Position numbers and translations under genes: made by a program. A model generated the notes under the pieces. That model saw only the letters and a list, made by a program, of their open reading frames with translations. It made no database searches and was not told where the DNA came from. A stretch of DNA of 64,000 nucleotides from positions 1,179,501 through 1,243,500 of the forward strand of contig JAFBJZ010000344.1 in the NCBI GenBank assembly GCA_016785225.1. The letters are read 5' to 3'. Of this stretch, positions 13,408 to 23,780 are shown piece by piece. This stretch comes from Psettodes erumei (taxonomy: Eukaryota; Chordata; Actinopteri; Pleuronectiformes; Psettodidae). Every line of letters begins with the position of its first letter. The stretch's first letter is position 1.

Positions 13408-14270
13408 CCCCCCCACCCCCCGAATCCCTTTATATAACATTAATGCATCAGTCCAAGTCTATCTCCCTTCCTCTGTTATCACACTGTAAACTAGTTCCTA
13501 CCTGTCAAATTGTTTTATTGGCCTGCCGACTGTTGCGCGCTGCGCTCCTTGGCATGATCCCAAAGTGGGATCTGCTGCCTCGATAAGATCTGAACCCTAC
13601 AAATCCGCCGCAGTAACGTTACACCGCCGCACACATTGCGCCTCCAGAGGAACGCTCGGACGTGTGCGCTGCAAAATAGTGCGAACGAGGAGGGGCGATC
13701 TCCGACTAATCATTTGCTGTCAGCGTGGATCCTGCAGGAAGTGTGTCTGACCTGTGTTTGACAAACCCTCAGTTTGTGGCTGTAAACAACAGACCTCTGG
13801 TTCCAAACACAAATACACAGACTTTACATCCCCACTTGAGATGAAAGGCAGCGGCGCACGAGCGACCCTTCAATCAAAGTCAATAAACCTTCACCTTGAG
13901 ACATTGTTTGAAATAAAAATGATACCAAGCATCATCCCACGCTAATTCAGAGTTCATCTCATTTTGTGCTTACGGTAGTTATGCTAAATTCGACCGCATA
14001 TGACTTCCTCAGCACACCTACTGCTGTAAACCAAGGTGGAGGTGTTTTTACACATCTTCTTTGAAGTTGGGTTTTTTTTGTTCTTCTTCTTTTTCTTCAT
14101 CTTTTTGCATATTTGACTGGGTTCTTACAGCATGACATGAGTGTATTTTATGAAAGAGAAAGCGAGAATGGCAGCGTGACAGAACAAGAGCGGGCAAAGC
14201 AATGCACCTATTTACCAGAATTGGTCACTATGATGTGAAATGTGTGTGTGTCAGTCTGAGAGACTCAGAC

Positions 14271-14303
<33 letters not shown>

Positions 14304-14584
14304 CTGGAGGAGGGAGAGGAAGAGGAGGAGGGTGAATTAAGGGCCGGTTGTTTCCTTGCCTCTCCCTTCTGCAGTCCAATCAAGGTAATGACGCAGGCAC
14401 ATTATATGATACCACACATACACACACACAGACACACACATGCACACAAAAATACACAAGTGCAATGCCGTTGCCCCAAACCATCACCCAGGATTTCGCA
14501 AAACCGCCCACGGCTGCCCGACTGCATCGCTCTCTCCTCTGCTTTCTCCTTCCCTCTGGGCAAGTTCCGTCACTTCTCTCTCCC

Positions 14585-14586
<2 letters not shown>

Positions 14587-14639
<53 letters not shown>
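14587..14639 (+). repeat. (CT)n microsatellite in duplication copy B
   Basis: Counterpart of 12188-12241. Confidence 0.95.
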
Positions 14640-14642
<3 letters not shown>

Positions 14643-14817
14643 TGGCTCTGTCTCAGTCTTTCTCCTCCTGTCATTCCCTCTCTCCTTTCTTTCCCCTCCT
14701 TTTCTCCCCCCTCCTTTAATTTCCCTCAATCTGCTACACTCCTTTTAGTCCCTCCATAACTGCGTTCATTTATTTTTTATCAGCCCAGCCCGCTAAAAAA
14801 CCACTTCCGGTAAAAGC

Positions 14818-14819
<2 letters not shown>

Positions 14820-14873
<54 letters not shown>

Positions 14874-14881
14874 CGTGCGTG
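14820..14881 (+). repeat. (TG)n microsatellite in duplication copy B
   Basis: About 25 TG units followed by GTGC units; the copy A counterpart (12359-12390) is about half as long. Confidence 0.95.
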
Positions 14882-15947
14882 TTTACTTATCCAGGTCCCT
14901 TTTGACCTGCAACATATTTTTTGGCAGATGAATGAACATCTTTGATTGTTAGTAGCAAGTTTGCCACCACTTTTGTGCACATGTGAAGGCGGCCCTTCTC
15001 CCACACACACACACCGTATCTATGACCCACGAGCTTGATGAGTTTAATAAATCTGCTGACAGTTCACTTCTGAATTCAAATGTCTTTGTCTGATTTCTGA
15101 CAACAGTGGATAAACCCCTCTTGTTTTCACTCCTGTATGACATTTCTGCGACAGAAAGGACAAGACAAAGTCTTTAATGGCAAATGAAGGGGTGTGGTCG
15201 TTGGCGGTGGTGTTGCCAGTCAGAGGCCTGACATCCTGCAGCGCGATGACTGGATTCAAGATAAGGAGCTATTCATAATTTGTCCTTAGTGAATGCAAAC
15301 AGCCATTGGCTTTCATTCTCGTCCCATAAGGCATGTCCTCAAACCTCATGCACACACATACGGGGTTTGGGCTGGTTCGTACACTTATCCGCGCTGTATG
15401 AGTTGGTCAGTAAGATCACACATGTCTGACTGAGATGTGGAAAAATCGCAGACAACTGTGCCCCGGAGGAGGAACATCTCGTGAAAGGTGACAGTCTGGG
15501 CGACGTCTCTTCTCACGCCAAACGCTCCCTGTGCCGTGGATGTGTAGCGGCAGATGCAGGATGGTCTTTTTATTAGGGCGTGTCTGTAATGTTGTGCAAG
15601 CTCGCAGCTTGCCCTGCCGCTGTCTCGGGCGCGTCACGGTTGAACTGGGTTTTGAGCCGCAGCTGAAGTCATTGCTTGTAACGTGTGCCGTTAAACTCGA
15701 GTGTTCTGGGAAATATTTCCTGGGTATCAATGTTACGACTCTCCGTCCCAAACCCTCAGACGTGGATGGTAACCGGACGAAGCAGTCGCCCTCTTTACTT
15801 CAGAGAGGTTTTTGACTTGGGAGCAAATCAAGCTCACGACCTGTTACTCACCGGTCTGTGCCACCTATGAGATCTGTTGTCTTCATTTCCAGCAGTGTAA
15901 CAGGGCGAGACACGTAGATTATGTTGCACATGATCCCCAGTAATCGC

Positions 15948-15964
15948 ACAAAGGACGCCTTTGT
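15948..15964. promoter_or_regulatory. Palindromic SOX-like site, copy B
   Basis: The same 17-bp palindrome as at 13391-13407, unchanged although neighbouring bases differ between the copies (copy A has two extra bases just upstream). Confidence 0.35.
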
Positions 15965-16620
15965 CCCCCCCACCCCCCGAATCCCTTTATATAACATTAA
16001 TGCATCAGTCCAAGTCTCTCTCCCTTCCTCTGTTATCACACTGTAAACTAGTTCCTACCTGTCAAATTGTTTTATTGGCCTGCCGACTGTTGCACGCTGC
16101 ACTCCTTGGCATGATCCCAAAGTGGGATCTGCTGCCTCAATAAGATCTGAACCCTACAAATCCGCCGCAGTAACGTTACAACGCCACACACATTGCGCCT
16201 CCAGAGGAACGCTCAGACATGTGCGCTGCAAAATAGTGCAAACCAGGAGGGACGATCTCCAACTCCTCATTTGCTGTCAGCGTGGATCCTGCAGGAAGTG
16301 TGTCTGACCTGTGTTTGACAAACCCTCAGTTTGTGGCTATAAACAACAGACCTCTGGTTCCAAACACAAATACACAGACTTTACATCCCCACTTGAGATG
16401 AGAGGCAGCGGCGCACGAGCGACCCTTCAATCAAAGTCAATAATCCTTCACCTTGAGACATCGTTAGAAATAAAAATGATACCCAGCATCATCCCAAGAT
16501 AATCTGGCATTCAGCTCGTTTTGTGCATACAGTAGGGCCCAGTTGTGTTTGGAGCAGTGAAACCCACAGCCTGACTGATACCAACACGTGCTGATTTTAA
16601 AACATTCCTTTCAGCGTGGA

Positions 16621-16634
16621 CCACCAGGGGGGGA
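16621..16634 (+). promoter_or_regulatory. CTCF-like core just after the duplication
   Basis: CCACCAGGGGGGGA matches the CTCF core except at the C and last positions. It lies 86 bp past the end of duplication copy B. Confidence 0.25.
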
Positions 16635-17161
16635 GTCAAATCAAGATGCGGCAAGCAGGCATGCAGTCGGGCCTCTGATGGCTTTAGAGGTAAACAGGAG
16701 ATGTAAAACTCGTCATACTCATGTCAAACTGTTTGAAGGAGCTTGGGATAAAACGTAGTGCGATGTATGCCACTTCAAAACGATTATTTTACGCTGCTTA
16801 CATGATGTCGTCGGTGAAAACTGAGGAAACATAAAGATGACCTGAAACGCATGAGACCAAGTTTAAGAAAAAAAAGAGCTGTTCTGCCACCGTGTCTTTA
16901 GATTTGTTACCATGATGAGTTACTGAGTGCGATCAAAGGGCTCATAAGTAAGTTATCCATGAAGTGTAATCCATGAAGTGTAATCCATGCCGCCCTGGGA
17001 GAGAGACGCCCGACGGCAGCACCACGACAGATCGGCTAAAAAGCGCCAACTATGCACGAGCCCTGCATTCTTCTTGGCAGACGAAGGAGGGCGATATCGC
17101 ACACATGACGCGCGCGCAGGAACTGTCACCTTCGAACGAGCAAGGCCAAACATGCATGCAC

Positions 17162-17193
17162 GCACCCCCCCCCCACACACACACACACACACA
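17162..17193 (-). repeat. (TG)n-G compound microsatellite, minus orientation
   Basis: Ten C followed by ten CA units on the plus strand, i.e. the same TG-to-G order read on the minus strand. Confidence 0.9.
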
Positions 17194-17307
17194 GACACTG
17201 TGGGGTGTCTGCATTCAAAACATCCGTAACCCTCAGAAGTGTGCCAGGGAGCGCGAGAGAGAACAGCGGCAGAGATTAACTGAGTGGCGCGCACATGCTC
17301 ATGCACG

Positions 17308-17358
17308 CATACACACACACACACACACACACGCACACACACACGCACACACACACAT
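17308..17358 (+). repeat. (CA)n microsatellite with CG interruptions
   Basis: Imperfect CA repeat with CACG interruptions, 120 bp from the compound repeat at 17162. Confidence 0.9.
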
Positions 17359-20300
17359 GGCCGTGAGCCCTGACCTTTGAAGGAAGGCGACAGATGGATC
17401 TTTTTCTTTGGCCAGGTCCCTGCTGGCAGCTGTCCAGGGTATAGGGAGGTGAGGTGGGGGTGGGGGTGTGTGTGTCTGTTAGAGATGGGGTGGGGTCAAA
17501 GGTCGTACATTCCCTGGAAGAAAGAAGTGAAGCACATGCAGATTTATATGGAGGTGTACAAAGCACACACGTGCAGGGCAGGCGGGGGGCTCGCGCCTAA
17601 TCTGGCATTCATGTGGACGCATACATATTCATAAACGCTTCTGTCTGCCGCCGTCTCCCGCTCTGTTTGTCTGTCCATCTGCCGGCCTCCTTGACCTATC
17701 AACATCATCACCATCTCTCTCTCTCTAATCAGACTACTGTTTTGTCCCAGAGTCACCCCCCACCCCAAAAAAAAAAAAAAAATCAGTGCAGCGAGACACA
17801 TCCCAAACAACAAAGTACTGCCGATCACCATGTTTAAACCTTGTAACTTCAGTCGCATTTCCCCGTACCTATACGTCAGGGTGCAGGCTGCCTCCCCACC
17901 TTGTGCGGGGGGGTTTCCCCTTCCCATCAGGACATGTGTGAACATGTAGGAGATAGAGAGTGAGAGATCAAAGATCACACCTCATCCAAACTATATTTTT
18001 TATAAGTAAGCTTCGTTTCGGACCCCTCTGCGCTGTGCTGTCCTCTGTGCGCTTTCCTCTGTGGAGGTTTTACAAGTAAAGTTTGAGCTCAGTGAGCCAA
18101 CTGTGCAAATAAAGTACAGTTACTAAATATCCAGCAGTCTGAGACAGAAATTGAAATTAATTATACTTTAAAATCTGTCCACAAGCAAGTTGTAACAAAA
18201 AAAGGATTTCCGTTTATTTCTGAAAAAGGAAAAATGAGCCATCAACTAAACTGAATGACTAACTTGGGCGGACAACTTAAGAAGGATTCGGGCAGGATTG
18301 TGGGGTGAGGGCGTGAGGGAGGAAAGTCTTTGACTTTGAATTCTGTGGTGGCAGTGCGTTGTTCCTCGGTAGCTGGTGGAAAACCACGGTTTGAAAACGT
18401 TTGCTGAACTACCGGCAGCTTCGCAGGAACCGAACTAAAGCGTAAATTGCACGCCCTCCTTTTTTTTGGGTTGTTGTTTTCACTTTTCTAAACGCAGACC
18501 GCGGCACTTCCTGTTTCTGTTTTGGCGTTCTGTCTGATTCAAGTACGCAGCAAAGCGGGTCAGCGTTGAAGTTTCTGTCAGCCGTTGCCGCGCGCGCTAC
18601 CGTCGAACAGGAACGATGCTCAGAAATAAATGCTGATCTTCATCAGAAGTATCGGGTAGTACGGTAAAATTAACCTCAGGGAAGCATTTGGGCCGGCAGG
18701 CCTGCAGCAACGTGCCCAATGCAGCCCTTTTGTTTTCTAACACAAACATATTTTTTGAACGCTTTCTTTTTTTTTTTCTTGCTTTAGCCACAACAACTTC
18801 AGCAAGTGAGGGGAACCTGCTCTGGTGTCCGTTTCACCAGAACCTTGCAGAACTTGGCGTTTTACCTGACAGCACCTGAGGTGCTCACTTAGGAGTTTAT
18901 GTAACAGTGTGTGTGTGTGTGTGCGTGTGTATTGTGCGCGCGTCTGCACTGTGTGTTCTGTAGGTGTGCGTTTGCTTTGTGGGCGTCTGTTTGAACACAG
19001 AACTGGATTTTAATTCAAGGGAACATCATGAAACAGCCAGGTTATGTAATCCTAATTTTAATATTAGTTGTAAATTTCAGAGGCAGAGCCAACAGAGAAG
19101 GTCAAACGAGTTCTCAGCCGAATTCTTTTTAATGCAAGGTTGACAATGGAACCCTCCTCCACCCCCCCACCCCCCCATGACAAGGGTGAACACAACGAGA
19201 GCAGCAGTACATCAACACTCCTGCTGTGGACGGGGACAGCCCCCACATCTGAAATGGCTTCAGATAAAACTTAATGACGGGAATCAGGAACGTAGAGAAC
19301 GGGAAGAAAAAGTTCCTGCTTTATGATCCCAGTTTTTGGCACCTCTGACAGACAACTGACTGACTGAGTGTCTGTGAGCGACCCATAACCAAAACTTGAT
19401 GGCCTGCTTCGACTTGAGAGATCGTGTCACAGCGCCTTGTTTTTTAAACCTCGGATTTTTTTGCATCTCGGCAAAACGTCGGCTTCAGAAATACGAAACC
19501 CATTGAAGATGCAGTTACTTACCGTAACTACTTGGGAGGCCGACGTGTGTGTCTCGTATCCTTCGTCGTTCGTGTTTTACTGGTGTCTGTCAAACCAGCT
19601 CTGCATATTGATTGGCCTTGATCCTGTTTGAAAACCCTTGAGGCTTGCCCCAACCTGGAAATCCATATCGGTCCCAGTGTACCAGCAGTTGAGCACACAG
19701 AAAATAAATGGCTCTGTGATTAGCGTGCCCTTTGAAGAAGCTGTTAATATTAAAAAAAAAAAAAAAGTTTCCCCTCTGGAAAGCTTTTTCTGTTTAAACA
19801 GGTGGTTTCTTATCTGCAGTGTTGAGCAAATTGACTCTTTACAGTCTTGCTGCCCGGGAGAGGGATTCTCGTAAACACACAACAAAGAGAGACAATAATC
19901 ACACATAATTCTCTGGGCATGGAAGAGCGGAGCAACAGATGGGAAACCGCAGACTTTGTCTCTAACGGCACAGATGAAAGTGACAATTGATATATCCTCC
20001 ACGCACACACGCACACACACACCAAACACTCCGCTCCAGCACCCTGAGGCTCAGGAGAATGCTTTTATTTTTTGCAGGAACGCACACTAAGACATGGGGC
20101 GCGCTTAAACACCGTGCACACACAACCTTTCGAACCATTTATTGGATCAAAAGCACGAGACCGTTTTCCACATTCTTTGCCTTCTCGCCAAAGCAATGTT
20201 CCAGCTTTTCCCAGCGTGCACTCAAAAAATGTTGACTCATCTCTGACCTCCATATCTTAAAGTCGAGAGAAAAAAACCCAAACAGCTTTCATATTTTGAT

Positions 20301-21360
20301 TTTTTTTGTGGTACAGCCAGTACAGCCTCTCTTGAGCTACTTTTTTGTACGTTGCCAAGTCGGAGGGGCTTTTAGATTAATCTGAAAACGTATTTTTCTG
20401 CAACTGTGGCAGGATAATATACTGCATGATGCAAGTGCACGAGTTTTCATCCAAACAGCACAAATAGCATTGGAAAGCACCGCCACTGCCGCAGAAGTGC
20501 AATGACTACTTTGCAGACTGCTCAGGGAAAACAGCTGGTTCGGTCGTTGTGCATCAACACATTCCTCTGCCACCCCCACCCCTCCTCTATCTTGTCTTCT
20601 CAGGCAGGCATGCCAAGAGGACAGGTGTGAGCCCGTGGCCCCCCGCGCATGCACGCAGCCGGGACTGGGATTTCAATAATGTCATTCAGCAGGGCTGAAT
20701 GGGAGTGGGTGGGGGCCCCCGCTCGGCCCCCGCGCCTCTGGCTGACAGACGAGCAGCCGCGTCTTTTGTGCGGAGCCGAGGGGCCCCGGATCCCCTCGGC
20801 AGGGAGGAGGGGGAGGAGGAGGTGGTGGAGGAGACGGTTTGGTTGGTTTATGGGGGTTTTAGCGGCGGCAATCAAACGGAGCCGGTCGTTGCCCAGTGAA
20901 GATGGGGAGGAGGAGGAGGAGGAGGAGCAGCGGTGGTTACGGTTTCTGGGGCTGAAATAGCGGCAGCCGCCGAGGCTTAAGGTCATGTGTCAAGTCAGCG
21001 CTTTCGTCATAGCAGATGGTGGTTTTGTCTGCCTTTTTTTTTTCTGAACTTATTGTCTGCCGTGGCTCCACTTTACTGTTTGAACCTCCTGTGTACACAC
21101 TGGGAGCCTGTTAAAAAGTAAGCTTGTTTGCTTGCAAATATATGTGTACATGTGTCTGTGTGTTTGGCCGCGCTGCTCTCTCTTCTTTTTTTTTTTCTTT
21201 TTTCTCCTGCAACCATAATAAACAACTCGCAGCCTGCCAGAGGTCATATGCATATTAATGCACGGCACACGCAACTGTCACTGCGACCGCACACACACAC
21301 GCACACACAAAGCTTAGTTTGGCTTTCCGCATCCTTTACTGCCTAAAGAACGGCCGTCTA

Positions 21361-21655
21361 TCTGGTTGAAAGGTCAGCCTATTGAAATTACTACAGCCCC
21401 AGTGGCTGCAAAAGCATCCTGAGAGAAAGTTCAATGAGCTAATGCCAACTCCCAGCCTGATGTCACTGTATATCGCAAACAGCCCCGTGCACTGTTCTGC
21501 AGTTGATGTTATGCAGCTAGCTTCAAGCAGAGGCATGATAATAGACCTGTTAGCGTTAGCAGCGGCCTCATTGACAGATACTGCAGAGCTTATACGTGGC
21601 CTGGGGAGACTCACAACCCTGCTGGTCCTCTCTTGTTTCTCCATATTGCGATTTC
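21361..21655. promoter_or_regulatory. Candidate conserved non-coding element
   Basis: Complex, repeat-free, balanced-composition stretch that stands out from its CA-rich, TG-rich surroundings. It contains a TALE-type TTGACAG (21571-21577) and AT-rich homeobox-like words. Both strands stay open for about 100 codons but no known protein is encoded. A conserved element is inferred from texture only. Confidence 0.25.
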
Positions 21656-22565
21656 ACTATTGTTATTTCTGTCGGCTCTCTGCACACACACACACACACA
21701 CACACATGAGAGGGATCTGTCCTCTGTTAGGATTTGGGCAGAAGGTGACGTTTGCTGTCGAGATTGCACAAATGCATCAGCCTAAACCTTTTTAAATAAA
21801 AACTTTCTGTACTTTCACAGCTCCTCCCGTTTCCAACAGGCCGTACAATGTGTCATTTTTCCTGAGCTGCGAGTGAGACCTTGTGCGAATGCAAGGCCGT
21901 GGGTTAGATAACTCAACTTGCACCACACAGCCACATTCACACACACATAAGGTCATCTCATCACCAGCCGTGCGGCAGACTGACTCTCACTGGGCACCGC
22001 GTTTTGGAAATCTAATGTGAGCGTGAGAATTCACAGCTTTTCAGACAGACCTGGATGAGTCACTGTTCTTGAAGGGTGCGACTAAGAGCGCCGGAGCAGT
22101 GGGCAAGGGGTGGGCCATGGAACAGGGTTTGTTTTATCGAAGATGTGAAATATTTAGACTCCCTGTAAATGCAATTGTGTCGGAGCTCGGCGTGGCTGGA
22201 GAGAGGTTGGCAGCAGGAAGGGTGTTCTGCTTAGTGCGGGGGGACGAAGGAAGCCACTTCGCCGGAGTCAGGCATTCTAACGGGTGCACGGGATGCTGCA
22301 GTACGGAAGCTTTTCGAGAAGGAGAGGGGAAGTGAAGGAAATCCGTTAATGGTCCACTTATGTCTGCATGTACCATTATCTGATGCTCAAACGCATGAGG
22401 TAAAGCGAGGCTCTGAAGTGCATTAGCGGTCACTGTAAGTTGACTGACAGCATACGTAATGTTTGATTTGTTTGAGCTTCCTGCTACAATATCATATAAC
22501 AGTCCCATTCGCGTATCTCTGTGGCATGAATGGAGCATGTAGAGCACACTGATCCACTAACCAGA

Positions 22566-22587
22566 GTGTGTGTGTGTGTGGGGGGGG
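22566..22587 (+). repeat. (TG)n-G compound microsatellite
   Basis: Seven TG units followed by about eight G. Confidence 0.85.
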
Positions 22588-23340
22588 CAGATGTGGTTGT
22601 AACCCCGTTATGTAGCCGGATCACGTCTGGGCTGTGACATCACTGCGCAGCTCTCTCTCTCTTTCCGCCTCCATGTCTCTCCCTCTGTTTGGTATTCTGC
22701 TGCGGTCTCTCCTCCCAGAGACACTGCTCTGTTCCCCGGCTTGGTTCAAAGCAGGAGCGAGGGGAGGGTGGCAGAATGGAAGAAAAATTTGGAGTGGCGA
22801 AGAGCACAAGCCCAAAAAAACTTCAAAATATATATAAAGAAGGACAAAGGGGCAAAAGCAATAAAGGCGATGGCGGCAGATTGAAGAAGACAGGCTTGGA
22901 CAGAGGTAGAAAGACCATGTGAGGGCTGGATCAGAGAGAGAGAGAGAGAGAGGAAGAAAATCTTGCACCCTGGCCTCCAGTTTTTATTCACCAAAGACGA
23001 ACCTCTGGGAACTGCCTTTCTGAGTCGTAATGCATGGACGGTCAGCTGGCTGCCTGCAAATGAAGCTATTAGCCTATATGTCCATCCCCTGTCTGGCATC
23101 TCCCTCTTTCTTCCCCTCAGTCGTCAGCCGAGCGGCTCCTCTGTGCCGAGGGAGGCGTGATGCTCGCTGTCACGCTGTCCCGCACCGTCATCCACGCATT
23201 CCTTCTCCACACGTCCCCTTTCGGCACGAAACGCGCGAACCGTCTTCGTCGCCGTTGACCTTGCCAAAAAAAGGCCTCTGCAAAAACTCGCTCGAAGAAA
23301 CGCTGATCTGAGTTCAGCTGGAGGCACAAAAAACATGCAG

Positions 23341-23780
23341 AATTATTTAGACGATCTGGGCCCCCAGGGCAGGGAAGGGCAAGGATGCCCCCTTAGCAGT
23401 ATCTATTGATTGAGTAGTGAGAGGCCACTCCGCCTCGGGATCTGCTCACGCAGAAATGCGAGGACGCTGTCTCGCCTATTCATTTAGGACTGGAGGGACA
23501 CACTGTCTCCAGTAAAGGAATGCATATTGTTGACATGATTCATTCCAACCTCATTTTCGTCCTGCACAGATGGGCCTCTGACAACAGACGCATGACGTAC
23601 TTCATCCGGAGCTTGTATCGATTGCATTTCTGTTACTCGCCCAGACTATTGATCTGGCTGTGAGCGGGGTGTGTCTGTGTGTGTGTGTGTGGCTTTGGCT
23701 ATTAACGTGGCTATTTAATTAACATGTGGAATGCGAGTTAGTTGAAGCGGCCGTATAAATCGCATTCTCATAACGCCACC
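23341..23780. promoter_or_regulatory. Candidate conserved non-coding element
   Basis: Repeat-poor stretch containing ATCGATTGCATTTCTG (near 23628), CTATTGATC and TTTAATTAACATG (near 23713), words common in developmental enhancers. It is broken only by a short TG tract near 23670. No splice-bounded coding exon was recognised. Confidence 0.22.

Larger units (their letters stand above)
11741..13978 (+). repeat. Tandem segmental duplication, copy A
   Basis: About 2.24 kb that recur in the same order and direction in copy B (13990-16535), with only ~11 bp between the two. Matching blocks: A 11741-11850 with B 13990-14075; A 11888-12500 with B 14285-14990; A 12505-12685 with B 15182-15362; A 13130-13978 with B 15692-16535. 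The last block matches at roughly 95% by eye. A 12690-13130 has no counterpart in B. The unit has a long (CT)n tract at 12188-12241, a TG tract at 12359-12390 and no recognisable protein. Confidence 0.9.
13990..16535 (+). repeat. Tandem segmental duplication, copy B
   Basis: About 2.55 kb, second copy of 11741-13978. It differs by two segments absent from copy A (about 14076-14284 and 14992-15180) and by a replaced middle (15363-15692 against A 12690-13130). It carries longer CT and TG microsatellites (14587-14639, 14820-14881). The short ORFs seen in both copies differ by stops and indels, so I do not regard them as genes. Confidence 0.9.

Noticed and set aside
21382..21795. 137-codon open frame, plus strand
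   Set aside because: It runs into a CA repeat at its end; the opposite strand is open as well and neither peptide shows a known domain.
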